This document shows, piece by piece, positions 1-8,881 of a stretch of DNA of 41,399 nucleotides; within the stretch, counting starts at the first letter, position 1; each line of letters starts with the position of its first letter. Origin of the DNA: an uncultured Caulobacter sp. (GTDB lineage Bacteria; Pseudomonadota; Alphaproteobacteria; Caulobacterales; Caulobacteraceae); the NCBI GenBank assembly GCA_913776195.1, contig CAJYMH010000018.1, forward strand, positions 1 through 41,399, given 5' to 3'. The translations under genes and the position numbers were made by a program. The notes under the pieces are model-generated. The model had not been told where the DNA came from, searched no databases, and was given only the letters and a program-made list of their open reading frames with translations.

Positions 1-1
1 G

Positions 2-748
2 GCGATCATCCTGGTGGGCCACGTGACCAAGGACGGCCAGATCGCCGGACCGCGCGTGGTCGAGCATCTGGTGGACGCCGTCCTCGCCTTCGAAGGCGAG
101 CGCGGCTATCCGTTCCGCATCCTGCGCGGAGCCAAGAACCGCTTCGGCGCCACCGACGAGATAGGCGTGTTCGAGATGGGCGACGCCGGCCTGCGTGAGG
201 TGCGCAACCCTTCCGCCCTATTCCTCAACGACGGCGGGGAGCGTGCGGCTGGCGCGGCGGTCTTCGCCGGTATCGAAGGTTCGCGCCCCGTTCTCGTGGA
301 ATTCCAGGCTCTTGTAGCCCCATCCGCATATGGAACACCTCGGCGCGCCGTGGTCGGGTGGGATTCTGGACGCCTCGCCATGGTGCTGGCCGTGCTTGAA
401 GCACGGTGTGGGCTTGGATTTGGGGATCGCGACGTCTATTTGAACGTCGCTGGCGGGCTTCGGATCACCGAACCGGCGGCGGATCTGGCGGCGGCGGCGG
501 CTTTGGCCTCCTCCGCCCTCGAAGCGGCCCTGCCGCAGGACTGCGTGGTCTTTGGCGAGATCAGCCTGTCTGGAGAAGTTCGACCTGTGAGCCGCATGGA
601 ATCGAGGCTGAAGGAAGCCGCGAAGCTCGGCTTCGGTCGCGCCCTGACTCCGGCCGCTGGCCTGCCCGATGTGTCGCCGGTGTCGATCAACAGCGCCTCT
701 CGCCTGACCGACGCCATCCGCCGTATCGGCGATCAGGCCTGGAGCTGA
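2..748 (+). CDS. radA: DNA repair protein RadA, C-terminal part (5' truncated by window edge)
   Basis: The reading frame is already open at base 2 and ends with TGA at 746-748, so this is the 3' part of a gene starting outside the window. It reads VGHVTKDGQIAGPRVVEHLV, then the RadA signature KNRFG (near base 137) followed by TDEIGVFEM. After these comes a Lon-protease-like domain with LNVAGGLRITEPAADLA and VVFGEISLSGEVRPV. RadA is a hexameric DnaB-like ATPase that promotes branch migration of recombination intermediates. Its Lon-like domain is not known to be proteolytic, and I see no reason to expect protease activity here. The zinc finger and Walker A would lie upstream. cvpA follows after 7 bases, which suggests cotranscription. 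Confidence 0.95.
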   Translation, partial: AIILVGHVTKDGQIAGPRVVEHLVDAVLAFEGERGYPFRILRGAKNRFGATDEIGVFEMGDAGLREVRNPSALFLNDGGERAAGAAVFAGIEGSRPVLVEFQALVAPSAYGTPRRAVVGWDSGRLAMVLAVLEARCGLGFGDRDVYLNVAGGLRITEPAADLAAAAALASSALEAALPQDCVVFGEISLSGEVRPVSRMESRLKEAAKLGFGRALTPAAGLPDVSPVSINSASRLTDAIRRIGDQAWS

Positions 749-755
749 CCCGACC

Positions 756-1352
756 GTGACCGCCTTCGACGTCATCGCCGCCCTGATCCTGCTGGTGTCG
801 GGGGCCATCGGGTTCGCCCGCGGCGCCATGCGCGAGCTGGTGACCATGGGCGCCCTTCTTATCGCTGGCGCGGCGGCGATCTTCGGCCTGCGCTTCACCG
901 GTCCGTTGTTCCGAAGCTTCATAGAGCCGTCCTGGGCGGGCACGACGGCGGCCGTGCTGGTCGTGTTCGTGATCCTCTACATCCTGCTGCGGCTGGTCGG
1001 AGCCAATTTGACGCAGCGGATTCACGAGACACAGACCCTAGGTATGCTGGACCGCTCGATCGGCGTCGGCTTCGGCCTGATCCGGGCGCTGGTAGTGCTG
1101 GGCGCTTTCAATTTGGTGTTCCATGCGGCGACACCGGAAGACAGGACCCCGCGATGGGTGACCAATTCGGCCCTGTGGCCCCTCTCCGAGGTGAGCGGCA
1201 AGGCCCTGAAGAGTTTTGCGCCGAAAGGCGGTAAGATGGCCGGACAACTGGCTCCAGCCATTGAGAAAGCGGTGCGCGACGGCGCCCGCGATGAAGGCTA
1301 TGACGCCGACCAACGGCGAAGCGTCGATGATCTGGTGGAGAAATCCCGATGA
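756..1352 (+). CDS. cvpA: CvpA family inner-membrane protein
   Basis: This is a 198-residue protein starting with GTG at 756. It has about four hydrophobic segments, near residues 3-20, 28-48, 62-83 and 100-123. The N-terminal pattern FDVIAALILLVSGAIGFARG and the later LGMLDRSIGVGFGLIRALVV are typical of CvpA (colicin V production) proteins. In this family the gene usually lies just before purF, as here. The stop overlaps the purF start by four bases (ATGA, 1349-1352), so translation is coupled. The C-terminal 60 residues are hydrophilic and probably cytoplasmic. The molecular function of CvpA is not settled; it is linked to envelope homeostasis in enterobacteria. Confidence 0.93.
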   Translation: MTAFDVIAALILLVSGAIGFARGAMRELVTMGALLIAGAAAIFGLRFTGPLFRSFIEPSWAGTTAAVLVVFVILYILLRLVGANLTQRIHETQTLGMLDRSIGVGFGLIRALVVLGAFNLVFHAATPEDRTPRWVTNSALWPLSEVSGKALKSFAPKGGKMAGQLAPAIEKAVRDGARDEGYDADQRRSVDDLVEKSR

Positions 1353-2860
1353 ACCCGCAGTCCTCTGACCGCTTCGTGTCGGATGTGTACGCCCAGCAGG
1401 GCGGCCGCGATCCGGACGACGACGCCCTGCGCCTCGAATGCGGGGTGTTCGGCGTCTTCGGTACGGAGGACGCTTCGGCGATCACCGCGCTCGGCCTGCA
1501 TGCCCTGCAGCATCGCGGTCAGGAGGCCTGCGGCATCGCCGCCTTTGACGGCCAGCGTTTCCACACGGAACGCCATATGGGCCACGTGGGCGAAGCCTTC
1601 GGCGGTAGCGACTTGGTTCAGCGCCTGCCCGGCACGGCCGCGATCGGACATACCCGCTACTCCACCGCCGGCGGCAGCTTTATCCGCAACGTCCAGCCGC
1701 TGTTCGCCGATCTTCAGGCCGGCGGCGTGGCCCTGGCGCACAACGGCAATCTGACCAATTTCCTGCATCTTCGGGAACGCCTGGTCAGCGACGGCGCCAT
1801 CTTCCAGTCGACCTCGGACAGTGAGGTGATCCTTCACCTGCTGGCCCGCTCGCGGAAAGCCAAGTTCGTCGACCGCTTCATCGACGCGATCCAGCAGCTT
1901 GAGGGCGGTTACGCCCTGGTGGCCCTGACCCACAAGAAGCTGATCGGCGTGCGCGACCCGCTGGGCATCCGTCCGCTGGTGTTGGGTGAGCTGAACGGCA
2001 AATCCGTGCTGGCGTCCGAAACCGCCGCTCTCGACATGATCGGCGCCAAGTTCGTGCGCGACATCGAGAACGGCGAGATGGTCGTCATCTCGGAAAAGGG
2101 TATCCAGTCGCTGCGCCCCTTCCCGACCCAGAAGGCTCGCCCCTGCGTCTTCGAATACGTTTACTTCGCTCGTCCGGACTCGGTGGTCGATGGCCGCTCG
2201 GTATATGAGGTGCGCAAGCGCATGGGCCGTCGCCTGGCTCAGGATAGTGCGATCGAGGCCGACGTTGTCGTGCCTGTGCCTGACAGCGGCGTGCCCGCCG
2301 CCCTTGGCTACGCCCAGGAAAGCGGCATCCCCTACGAGCTGGGGATCATCCGCAGCCACTTCGTGGGCCGCACCTTTATCCAGCCGACCCAGGGCGTCCG
2401 CGAACTGGGCGTGCGCATGAAGCACAGCCCCAACCGCGCCGTGCTTGAAGGCAAGCGCGTGGTGCTGATCGACGACTCCATCGTCCGCGGCACCACCTCG
2501 CTGAAGATCGTCCGCATGGTCCGCGAGGCCGGCGCCAAGGAAGTCCACCTGCGCAGCGCCTCGCCGCCGATCCTGTGGCCCGACTTCTATGGCATCGACA
2601 TGCCCTCGCGTGATCAGCTGATGGCCGCCACCAAGACCATGGAGGAGATGGTGAAGCTGCTTGAGGTGGACAGCCTCGGCTTCCTGTCGATCGACGGCTT
2701 GTACTGGGCGCTGGAAGCCGGCGCGCGCGATCCTCTGAACCCGCAGTTCACCGACCACTACTTCACCGGCGAGTATCCCACCCGCCTGCTGGACCGCGAA
2801 ATCGCCGAAGGCCGCAGCAATGCGTCCGAGCGGCAATTGTCGTTCCTGGTGAGCGCCTGA
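1349..2860 (+). CDS. purF: Amidophosphoribosyltransferase
   Basis: PurF catalyses the first step of de novo purine synthesis, PRPP plus glutamine to phosphoribosylamine. The 503-residue product has an N-terminal class-II glutaminase domain. Its nucleophile would be Cys31 in [10 protein letters not shown], preceded by a 30-residue segment that looks like a cleaved propeptide. The phosphoribosyltransferase domain carries the PRPP loop [13 protein letters not shown] at about residues 371-383. Three of the four cysteines that bind the 4Fe-4S cluster in the Bacillus enzyme appear to be replaced: WPDFYG has Asp where the family has Cys, and [11 protein letters not shown] lacks both cysteines. [15 protein letters not shown] keeps the first one. 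The gene is coupled to cvpA (4-base overlap) and followed two bases later by the transporter gene. Confidence 0.97.
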   Translation: MNPQSSDRFVSDVYAQQGGRDPDDDALRLECGVFGVFGTEDASAITALGLHALQHRGQEACGIAAFDGQRFHTERHMGHVGEAFGGSDLVQRLPGTAAIGHTRYSTAGGSFIRNVQPLFADLQAGGVALAHNGNLTNFLHLRERLVSDGAIFQSTSDSEVILHLLARSRKAKFVDRFIDAIQQLEGGYALVALTHKKLIGVRDPLGIRPLVLGELNGKSVLASETAALDMIGAKFVRDIENGEMVVISEKGIQSLRPFPTQKARPCVFEYVYFARPDSVVDGRSVYEVRKRMGRRLAQDSAIEADVVVPVPDSGVPAALGYAQESGIPYELGIIRSHFVGRTFIQPTQGVRELGVRMKHSPNRAVLEGKRVVLIDDSIVRGTTSLKIVRMVREAGAKEVHLRSASPPILWPDFYGIDMPSRDQLMAATKTMEEMVKLLEVDSLGFLSIDGLYWALEAGARDPLNPQFTDHYFTGEYPTRLLDREIAEGRSNASERQLSFLVSA

Positions 2861-2862
2861 GG

Positions 2863-3849
2863 GTGACGGGCGGCGGGATGCTCTCCCGCCTCAGACTCGA
2901 TCCCTATCTGCTGATGATGGTCGGCACGGTGGCCCTAGCCTCCGTCCTGCCCGCTCGCGGCCTCGCCGCCGAGGGCGTCAGCATCATCGCCAAGCTGGGC
3001 ATCGCCCTGCTGTTCTTCCTGCATGGCGCACGCCTGTCGCGCAAAGCCATGTTGACCGGGCTCGCGCACTGGCGGCTGCACCTGACCATCCTGGCGATCA
3101 CCTTCCTAGCGTTTCCGCTGGTCGGACTGTCGTTCAAGCTGATCCCGGAAAGTGTGCTGCCGACGCCGCTGATCATGGGGCTGCTATTCCTATGCTGCCT
3201 GCCATCGACCGTGCAGTCGTCCATCGGGTTCACGTCCATCGCCCGGGGCAACATCGCCGCCGCCCTGTGCAGCGCCTCGGCGTCAAACCTGCTCGGCATG
3301 GCGCTGACGCCGATCCTGGCGGGCCTGGTCCTTCACACTCAAGGCGGATTCTCGCTGGATCAGCTGGAGGCTATCGGCTTGCAGCTGCTGCTTCCCTTCA
3401 TCACCGGGCAAGTGCTGCAGCCCTGGATCGGCGCCTGGGTCGAGAAGAACAAACGCATCCTGGGCTTTGTGGACCGGGGATCTATCTTACTTGTGGTCTT
3501 TTCCGCCTTCGGAGAGGCTGTTGTGCAGGGCGTCTGGAGCCGCGTCTCGGCCTCAGAGTTGCTGATCGTCGGTGTGCTGTGCGCCCTACTCCTCGCCGTC
3601 GCCCTGGCTGGCAGCCGCACGGCGGCGCGGGCTATGGGTTTCGACAAGGAGGACGAGATCGCCGTCGTCTTCTGCGGCACTAAGAAGAGCATCGTCACCG
3701 GCGTGCCCATGGCCGCCATCCTGTTTCCCGCCGCCGTGGCTGGCGTCGCCATCCTGCCCGTCATGCTGTTTCACCAGATGCAGCTGATGGCCTGCGCCGT
3801 GATCGCCCAGCGCTACGCGGCCCGGGACAAGACGGACGCAGCCGTCTAG
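2863..3849 (+). CDS. Bile acid:sodium symporter family protein (YfeH-like, PF13593 type)
   Basis: The product has 328 residues and about ten predicted membrane helices. It has the features of the SBF-like (YfeH) branch of the BASS superfamily: LGIALLFFLHGARLSRKAM near the N-terminus, a central CLPSTVQSSIGFTSIARGN with small polar residues in the crossover region, and FCGTKKSIVTGVPMA near the end. The family exchanges or imports organic anions with sodium; the substrate of this subfamily is unknown. The start is either GTG 2863 (GGTGA about 10 bases upstream) or ATG 2878, five codons later. It sits two bases after purF and ten before the SDR gene, so it is probably in the same transcript, but the position does not reveal a purine-related substrate. 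Confidence 0.88.
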   Translation: MTGGGMLSRLRLDPYLLMMVGTVALASVLPARGLAAEGVSIIAKLGIALLFFLHGARLSRKAMLTGLAHWRLHLTILAITFLAFPLVGLSFKLIPESVLPTPLIMGLLFLCCLPSTVQSSIGFTSIARGNIAAALCSASASNLLGMALTPILAGLVLHTQGGFSLDQLEAIGLQLLLPFITGQVLQPWIGAWVEKNKRILGFVDRGSILLVVFSAFGEAVVQGVWSRVSASELLIVGVLCALLLAVALAGSRTAARAMGFDKEDEIAVVFCGTKKSIVTGVPMAAILFPAAVAGVAILPVMLFHQMQLMACAVIAQRYAARDKTDAAV

Positions 3850-3859
3850 AAGACCGCCC

Positions 3860-4600
3860 ATGGATTCCAAGACCGATAAACCTCTAGCCGGGCGCATCGC
3901 CCTGGTCACCGGCGCCACGCGCGGCATCGGCGAAGCCTGCGCCTTCGGCCTGGCCCAGGCCGGCGCCCATGTCATCGCCCTGGGCCGCACACAAGGTGCG
4001 CTCGAGGCCTTGGACGACCGCATCTTCGCCGAGACCGGCGAGCATGCGACCCTGGTGCCGATCGATCTGCTGAAGGCTCCGGAAGGCCTGGACGCCTTGG
4101 GCGCCGCCCTGCACGAGCGTTACGGCAAGCTGGACATCATCGTCGGGGCCGCCGCCGTGCTGGGCGCCCTCACCCCTGTCGGCCATCTGGACCCGAAGGG
4201 CTGGGACATGATCATGGCCACTAACCTGACGGCCAACTGGCGGCTCATCCGTGCCATGGACCCGCTGGTCCGCAAGTCGGAAGCCGCCCGGGCCATCTTC
4301 CTGACCAGCAGCGTGGCCAGCCAGGCGCGCGCCTTCTGGGGCGCCTACGCCGCTTCCAAGGCCGGCCTGGAGAACATTGTCGCCACCTATGCCGACGAGA
4401 TGGAGCACACCCAGGTGCGCGCCCTCTGCGTCGATCCGGGCGGAATGCGCACCCGCATGCGGGCCCTGGCCTTCCCAGGTGAGGACCCGATGGACCTGCC
4501 CGAACCCGCCGAGATCATTCCGCTGATCGTCGAGCTGGCCCGCGGTGACCGTGAGCCGCCCGAGGGCGTGGTTCGCTTCAAGGAGTGGACGGCCCGCTAA
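3860..4600 (+). CDS. Short-chain dehydrogenase/reductase (SDR)
   Basis: This is a 246-residue classical SDR. The NAD(P)-binding TGATRGIG is at residues 17-24, the catalytic serine is in the LTSSVAS stretch (residues 149-154), and the catalytic pair is Tyr163/Lys167 in YAASK. The usual NNAG motif is relaxed to VGAAAVLG (about 96-102), as in the YciK-like branch. An Arg at residue 43 (LGRTQ) after the second strand suggests NADP(H) preference, which is inference. The substrate cannot be told from the sequence. It is the last gene of the radA-cvpA-purF-transporter run. Its stop lies ten bases from the stop of the convergent der gene, so the two transcripts must end head-on in almost no space. 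Confidence 0.9.
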   Translation: MDSKTDKPLAGRIALVTGATRGIGEACAFGLAQAGAHVIALGRTQGALEALDDRIFAETGEHATLVPIDLLKAPEGLDALGAALHERYGKLDIIVGAAAVLGALTPVGHLDPKGWDMIMATNLTANWRLIRAMDPLVRKSEAARAIFLTSSVASQARAFWGAYAASKAGLENIVATYADEMEHTQVRALCVDPGGMRTRMRALAFPGEDPMDLPEPAEIIPLIVELARGDREPPEGVVRFKEWTAR

Positions 4601-4610
4601 GGCCTTCCAA

Positions 4611-6170
4611 CTAGCCCTTGCGGGGACCGGGCCGCGCGCCCTTGGAGCGACCAGACTTGGCGCTGGTCAGGCCCTTGGGCGCTGACCGCGGGCGCACGGT
4701 CGCCTTCTTTGGCGCGGCCTTCTTGACCCCGATCTTGACGACCTTGCCGTTGGCGTCGACGGCGGTCGCCTGTTCCTCCTTCGCCTTCTTGACCTTCGCT
4801 ACCTTGGCGTAGCGGGGCTGCGGACGTGGGCCGCTCTTGGCCTCGCCCTCGGCATAGGGGTTCGCGCCCGACTTGATGGTGATGCGCAACGGCACCCCCG
4901 GCAGGTCGAAGCTTTCGCGCAGGCTGTTCACCAGATAGCGGCGGTAATGATCCGGCATCTGGTCGGCCCGGCTGGAGAACAGCACGAAGGTTGGCGGACG
5001 GGCCTTGGTCTGAGCCATGTACTTGGGCTTCACCCGTCGGCCCCCAACCGAGGGCGGCGGGTGCCGCTGCATGGCCAACTGCAGCCAGTCGTTCAGGTCG
5101 CGGGTTTTCACCTTAGTCGACCAGTTGGTGTGGACCTTGAGGAGGGCCGGCATCAGCCGATCCAAACCGCGGCCGGTCTCGGCCGACAGGGCGATCACAG
5201 GCGTGCCGCGCACCTGAGGCAGCATGCGCTCGGCGTGCTCGATGAACTCCTTCAGCTTGGCCTGCGGGTTCTCGACCAGGTCCCACTTGGTCAGGACGAA
5301 GACGAGGCCCCGCCCTTCTCGCTCAACCAGATCCGCAAGCTGCAGATCCTGGATCTCAAACGGGTGCGTGGCGTCCATGACCAGCATCACCACCTCGGCG
5401 AAGGTGATGGCGCGGATGGAATCCTGCACCGACAACTTCTCGAGCTTTTCGTCGATACGGGCCTTGCGACGCATGCCCGCGGTATCGACCAGACGCAGCT
5501 TGCGGTCGCCGTATTCCCAATCGACCGAAATGGCGTCGCGGGTGATGCCGGCCTCGGGGCCGGTCAGCAGGCGGTCCTCACCGATCAGAGCGTTGACCAG
5601 GGTGGACTTGCCGGCGTTAGGGCGACCGACCACGGCCACCATGATCGGCTTGTCCTTGTCGATCGGCTCGTCGTCCTGCGTCTCGAACGGCAGCAGGGCG
5701 GCGTACAGCTCGGCCATGCCTTCGCCGTGCTCGCCGCTGATCGGGATCGGCTCGCCCAGGCCCAGGCGCGCACCCTCGGCGGTGCCGGCCTCGCCCGCCT
5801 TGCCTTCGGCCTTGTTGGCCGCGACCAGGGTCGGGCGATTGCGACGACGCAGGATGGTGGCGAAAATCTGATCGGCCGGCGTGATGCCTTCCCGCGCGTC
5901 ATAGACGAACAGGGTGACGTCGGCTTCATCGATGGCGAGTTCGGTCTGGGCGCGCATGCGCGACTCCAGGCTCTCGTCCTTCACATCCTCGAAGCCGGCG
6001 GTGTCGATGAGTTCAAGCTCAAGGTCGCCGATGCGCCCCGCCGCGAAACGGCGGTCCCGCGTGACGCCCGGCTGGTCGTCGACGATGGCGAGCTTCTTGC
6101 CGGCGAGGCGGTTGAAGAGCGTCGATTTTCCGACGTTCGGCCGGCCGACGATGGCGAGTTTGAGCGGCAT
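4611..6170 (-). CDS. der: Ribosome-associated GTPase Der (EngA)
   Basis: Der has two tandem GTPase domains and acts in 50S subunit assembly. The first P-loop is GRPNVGKST at residues 9-17, with DTAGFED as G3. The second is GRPNAGKST near residue 182, with DTAGMRRK and a TKWD G4 motif. A KH-like domain follows. The last 70 or so residues form a Lys/Arg/Ala/Pro-rich tail ([18 protein letters not shown]) typical of alphaproteobacterial Der but longer than in enterobacteria. I chose ATG at 6170 ([16 protein letters not shown]) because it matches the usual family start; a TTG at 6182 would add four residues. It is the third gene of yfgM-bamB-der but is separated from bamB by 89 structured bases. 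Confidence 0.97.
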   Translation of the reverse strand: MPLKLAIVGRPNVGKSTLFNRLAGKKLAIVDDQPGVTRDRRFAAGRIGDLELELIDTAGFEDVKDESLESRMRAQTELAIDEADVTLFVYDAREGITPADQIFATILRRRNRPTLVAANKAEGKAGEAGTAEGARLGLGEPIPISGEHGEGMAELYAALLPFETQDDEPIDKDKPIMVAVVGRPNAGKSTLVNALIGEDRLLTGPEAGITRDAISVDWEYGDRKLRLVDTAGMRRKARIDEKLEKLSVQDSIRAITFAEVVMLVMDATHPFEIQDLQLADLVEREGRGLVFVLTKWDLVENPQAKLKEFIEHAERMLPQVRGTPVIALSAETGRGLDRLMPALLKVHTNWSTKVKTRDLNDWLQLAMQRHPPPSVGGRRVKPKYMAQTKARPPTFVLFSSRADQMPDHYRRYLVNSLRESFDLPGVPLRITIKSGANPYAEGEAKSGPRPQPRYAKVAKVKKAKEEQATAVDANGKVVKIGVKKAAPKKATVRPRSAPKGLTSAKSGRSKGARPGPRKG

Positions 6171-6181
6171 TTCAGAATCCA

Positions 6182-6211
6182 AGCGCCCCCCGCAGGAATG
6201 CGAGGGGCGCT
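6182..6211 (-). promoter_or_regulatory. Strong hairpin between bamB and der (terminator, attenuator or der leader structure)
   Basis: The arms are 6182-6194 and 6199-6211, a 13-bp stem with a 4-base loop. The single non-Watson-Crick position (6190/6203) is a G-U wobble on the minus-strand RNA but a C-A mismatch on the plus strand, so the structure is better in the bamB-der transcript. It ends 11 bases before the der ATG. On the plus strand it is followed by GTTGTTTT, terminator-like, but no plus-strand gene reads into it. Partial termination after bamB, or control of der translation, is inference. Confidence 0.6.
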
Positions 6212-6235
6212 GTTGTTTTAGCGAACCTAGGTTAA

Positions 6236-6253
6236 GCGCGCAAAAAAGCGCGC
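6236..6253 (-). other. Perfect GCGCGC-A6-GCGCGC hairpin just after bamB stop
   Basis: Two GCGCGC hexamers (6236-6241 and 6248-6253) flank six A residues, and the repeat ends six bases downstream of the bamB stop codon on the minus strand. It can fold into a 6-bp GC stem with a 6-base loop. There is no T run after it on the minus strand, so it is not a textbook intrinsic terminator. It may stabilise the 3' end or slow polymerase. Confidence 0.45.
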
Positions 6254-6259
6254 CTTCGC

Positions 6260-7645
6260 CTAGCGGATCGCGATCAGTTTGGCGTCGTCGGTGACGACAT
6301 AGAGCATGTCGCCGACCGCGATCGGAGCGATCATAGCGGACTCGCCCAGCTTCAGGGTGGAGATCACCTCACCCGTCTTCGGGTTCAAGGCGGCGGCCTC
6401 CCCGCGGCTGGACACGGTGATCAGACGGTCGGAGGCCAGGATAGGACTGGACCAGATGACCGGGTTCTTTCGGCGCTTCTTCAGCTGGCGCTTGCTGAAG
6501 CCTTCCGTCGAGTTGAGGTCGCGGATCCAATAGACTTGGCCATTCTCGCGCGAGACGCAGATCACTTCGCCGGCCTTTGAGACCACGAAGGCTACGTCGC
6601 CGGCCGCCCACGGCGAGCCGATGCCGGTGACCGGGATGTTCCAGCGCTGCTGGCCGGTGCGCAGATCGGTGGCCGAGAAGACGCCCGAATGGCTGACCGC
6701 CAGAACGTCGCCACGGTAGATCACCGGACGGCCGGCGATGTCCCGGATTTCCGACAGGGCGTTGGTGCGGCTGGCGCGGGACAGGGCCTCGCTCCACACC
6801 TCGTTGCCGTTGCCGAGACGCAGGGCGACCAGCTCGCCCGACGAGAACGGCGCGACGATGGTGTCGCCCGAGATCGCCGGCGACGAGGCCGCCAAGATGC
6901 GGGCCGGCTCGGTCAGGGCCTGATAGTTCCAGTTGGGAGCGCCCGTAGCGGTCTCGAAGGTCAGCAGCTCGTTGTCGATGTTGACCACGTAGACGCGGCC
7001 GCCAGCCACCGTGGGAGCGCCGTGGATCGGGTTCGAGACGTCACGCTTCCAGCCCTGCTCGCCGGTGGCGGCGTCCAACTGGGTCACGAAGCGGAAGCCG
7101 GAGGCCACGTAAAGCTTGCCGTCGGCATAGGCGATACCGCCGCCGAAGCCGTCACGGTCGCGACGCTCTTTCGGCTTCAGATTGCGCTTCCAGATCTCAG
7201 CGCCGCTCTTGGCGTCGAATGCGACCACGGTCGCCTCGCCGTCCATGACGAAAATCTTGCCGTCAGCGGCCACGGGCGGCGCGACGACGTGGGCCGAGCG
7301 GCTGGACCCCTCGCCGAAGTCCTTGCGCCAAGCCACCTGGAAATTGGCGCCGGCCGCGACATGTTCGACCGACTGTTCGGGCGTGCCGCCCGGCAGCGGC
7401 CAGTCCGCGCGCGGCTCTGCGGTCGGCAGATAGAAGTCCGCGCCCTTCAGGCCCTCGTTCTGCTCCACCTTCTGGTCGAAGGCGATGATCGAGATGCGTT
7501 CGCCCTGGGTGGCGGTGGTCTTGTTCTTGTCCTTGCCGTCGAACGGGTTGATGGCCGAAACGGCCGAACCAACGGTCGAGCAGGCGGACAGGCCGCCCAT
7601 CGCCACCAAGGTGACGGCGGCGGCGGTCAGGAGACGACGCTTCAT
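6260..7645 (-). CDS. bamB: Outer-membrane protein assembly factor BamB (PQQ-like beta-propeller lipoprotein)
   Basis: BamB is the beta-propeller lipoprotein of the BAM complex that inserts beta-barrel proteins in the outer membrane. The 461-residue product starts [10 protein letters not shown], with a lipobox LSAC and the lipidated cysteine at residue 22. Propeller blades recur through the rest as PQQ-like repeats such as [36 protein letters not shown] and [14 protein letters not shown]. It is longer than the E. coli protein (about 390 residues), mainly from a charged linker after the lipobox ([10 protein letters not shown]) and loop insertions. The start codon overlaps the upstream yfgM-like stop by four bases (7642-7645), and der follows downstream, the conserved order in proteobacteria. 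Confidence 0.93.
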   Translation of the reverse strand: MKRRLLTAAAVTLVAMGGLSACSTVGSAVSAINPFDGKDKNKTTATQGERISIIAFDQKVEQNEGLKGADFYLPTAEPRADWPLPGGTPEQSVEHVAAGANFQVAWRKDFGEGSSRSAHVVAPPVAADGKIFVMDGEATVVAFDAKSGAEIWKRNLKPKERRDRDGFGGGIAYADGKLYVASGFRFVTQLDAATGEQGWKRDVSNPIHGAPTVAGGRVYVVNIDNELLTFETATGAPNWNYQALTEPARILAASSPAISGDTIVAPFSSGELVALRLGNGNEVWSEALSRASRTNALSEIRDIAGRPVIYRGDVLAVSHSGVFSATDLRTGQQRWNIPVTGIGSPWAAGDVAFVVSKAGEVICVSRENGQVYWIRDLNSTEGFSKRQLKKRRKNPVIWSSPILASDRLITVSSRGEAAALNPKTGEVISTLKLGESAMIAPIAVGDMLYVVTDDAKLIAIR

Positions 7646-8391
7646 TGCGGGCCCTCCGGAGCGCCAGGCATCTGGGCCGGAGCGGCCGAAGGCATCATCG
7701 GGGTCGCGGTGGCGGCGGCCTTGGCGATCGCCGGCAGCGACTTGGCCGAGCCAGAGTCGATCATCTGCATGGCGGTGCGGGCGCGTTCACGGACCTGATC
7801 GCTGGATTCCGGCAGCAGGGTCAGGACGGAAAAGTCGCTGCGCGCCTCGTCCATCTTGCCGGCCGAGAGCTTGGCGAAGGCCAGGGCTTCCTTGGCCTGG
7901 ACCCGGTAGGGCCGCTTTTCTTCCGTCAAGGGCGTCAGCCTCTTCTCGATGTCGGCATAGGGGGCCGTATCGAGCAGGGCGAAGGCGGATTTGAGGCGAG
8001 CGGCGTCGCCCAGTGCCTGATCTGGGGCGATCTCGGCGGCTTGGTCGAATAGAGCCACGGCCTCAGCGGCCTTGCCTTCCTCGACCTTAATGCCGGCGAG
8101 CTGCATTAGCGACAGCGCCTTGTAGGCCGGCGTGCCGGACTTGGCGATCGCCTCGAAGCCCGTGGTCGCGGCGGCCGTGTTGTCAGCGCCAAACGATTCG
8201 ACCGCGGCCGCGTACTTCTCGGACGCCTCGGCGGCCGTGCGGCTGCGATGGCTGTCCCAGGCCCAGTAACCCAACGAACCAGCCAGGGCGATGGCGAGAC
8301 CGCCGACCACCCAGGGAGCCGTCTTGCGAGCAAGGGTCTTGTAGCGGTCAGAGCGAAGCTGCTCCTCCACCTCATCAAACACGTCGACCAC
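7642..8391 (-). CDS. YfgM-like tetratricopeptide (TPR_21) membrane-anchored protein
   Basis: The product is about 249 residues with one membrane helix (WVVGGLAIALAGSLGYWAW, near residues 23-41) and a periplasmic TPR-like region (AYKALSLMQLAGIKVEEGK, AVALFDQAAEIAPDQA, DEARSDFSVLT). YfgM-type proteins associate with the Sec translocon and periplasmic chaperones in E. coli; here the order yfgM-bamB-der supports that family. I chose the GTG at 8391 because GGAG lies nine bases upstream and the protein then begins VVDVFDEVEEQLRSDRYK, as in relatives. A GTG at 8412 is possible. A start at 8532 is unlikely because a good promoter candidate lies inside that extension. The tail is Ala/Pro/Met-rich. 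Confidence 0.85.
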   Translation of the reverse strand: MVDVFDEVEEQLRSDRYKTLARKTAPWVVGGLAIALAGSLGYWAWDSHRSRTAAEASEKYAAAVESFGADNTAAATTGFEAIAKSGTPAYKALSLMQLAGIKVEEGKAAEAVALFDQAAEIAPDQALGDAARLKSAFALLDTAPYADIEKRLTPLTEEKRPYRVQAKEALAFAKLSAGKMDEARSDFSVLTLLPESSDQVRERARTAMQMIDSGSAKSLPAIAKAAATATPMMPSAAPAQMPGAPEGPQ

Positions 8392-8446
8392 GTACAGGGG
8401 CTCCGAAAGCACACGCGCCCCGCGAGGGCGCCGAAGAGGCCGCGAA

Positions 8447-8473
8447 CCTATAGCGTCGCACGCCTCCCCGCAA
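8447..8473 (-). promoter_or_regulatory. Candidate housekeeping promoter for yfgM-bamB-der
   Basis: On the minus strand TTGCGGG (8473-8467), a 12-base spacer and GCTATAGG (8454-8447) resemble the Caulobacter housekeeping consensus TTGACGS-N10-14-GCTANAWC, with about 5 of 7 and 6 of 8 positions agreeing. Transcription would start near 8440, leaving a leader of about 50 bases before the GTG at 8391. This is a consensus match by eye only. Confidence 0.4.
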
Positions 8474-8500
8474 CGCACCCGCGGGGCGATTAAGTCGCTG

Positions 8501-8881
8501 TTACAGCTCTCCAACCGCGCGCATGGCCACAAAAATCACGGCGAGGGTCGAAAGACCCGCCGCGGCCCACATGACCTCGCCGCCGAAAGGCAGGCTGGAC
8601 AGCTCCAGACCCATCTTCGACGCCTCCATCACGCGATGGGAAAGCATCCTCACCGGTTCGGTGGGAATGTCCTCCGCCCGGACCAAAACGCCGGAACGAA
8701 CGAGCTGCCACACGCCGGTCAGGCCGCCGACGAAACCAGCGACCCAGATGGTCCACTGGCGCATCGACCAGCCGCGCTCCAGGCGGGTGACCACCTGCCG
8801 CGCGAAAGCCTCGCGATCATCGAAGACTGGAGTGTCCGCAAACATGCGGTCCAGTCGGGTTTCGAATTCCAGGTCAGCCAT
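8501..8881 (-). CDS. Small two-helix membrane protein, possible anti-sigma partner of the ECF factor
   Basis: The product has 126 residues. A cytoplasmic-looking N-terminus (MADLEFETRLDRMFADTPVF, then FARQVVTRLERGW) is followed by two hydrophobic segments near residues 46-62 and 103-121. I do not recognise a named domain and there is no zinc-binding HxxxCxxC of ZAS anti-sigma factors. ATG 8881 is inside the end of the sigma gene (8-base overlap, 8874-8881), so the two are translationally coupled. That coupling and the position directly after an ECF factor suggest that it binds and restrains the sigma factor at the membrane, which is inference. A paralogous arrangement occurs about 1.4 kb upstream. 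Confidence 0.75.
   Translation of the reverse strand: MADLEFETRLDRMFADTPVFDDREAFARQVVTRLERGWSMRQWTIWVAGFVGGLTGVWQLVRSGVLVRAEDIPTEPVRMLSHRVMEASKMGLELSSLPFGGEVMWAAAGLSTLAVIFVAMRAVGEL

Noticed and set aside
1298..2836. 512-codon open frame antisense to purF
   Set aside because: It is the complementary frame of a well-matched purF gene; the translation is a low-complexity His/Ala/Gly/Asp-rich string with no motif, typical of GC-rich antisense frames.
4947..6221. 424-codon open frame antisense to der
   Set aside because: Same reason: Der motifs on the minus strand are complete and the plus-strand translation has no recognisable domain.
8466..8486. CCCCGC/GCGGGG inverted repeat after the ECF cassette considered as terminator
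   Set aside because: No T run on either strand and it overlaps the better-supported promoter candidate for the yfgM-like gene.
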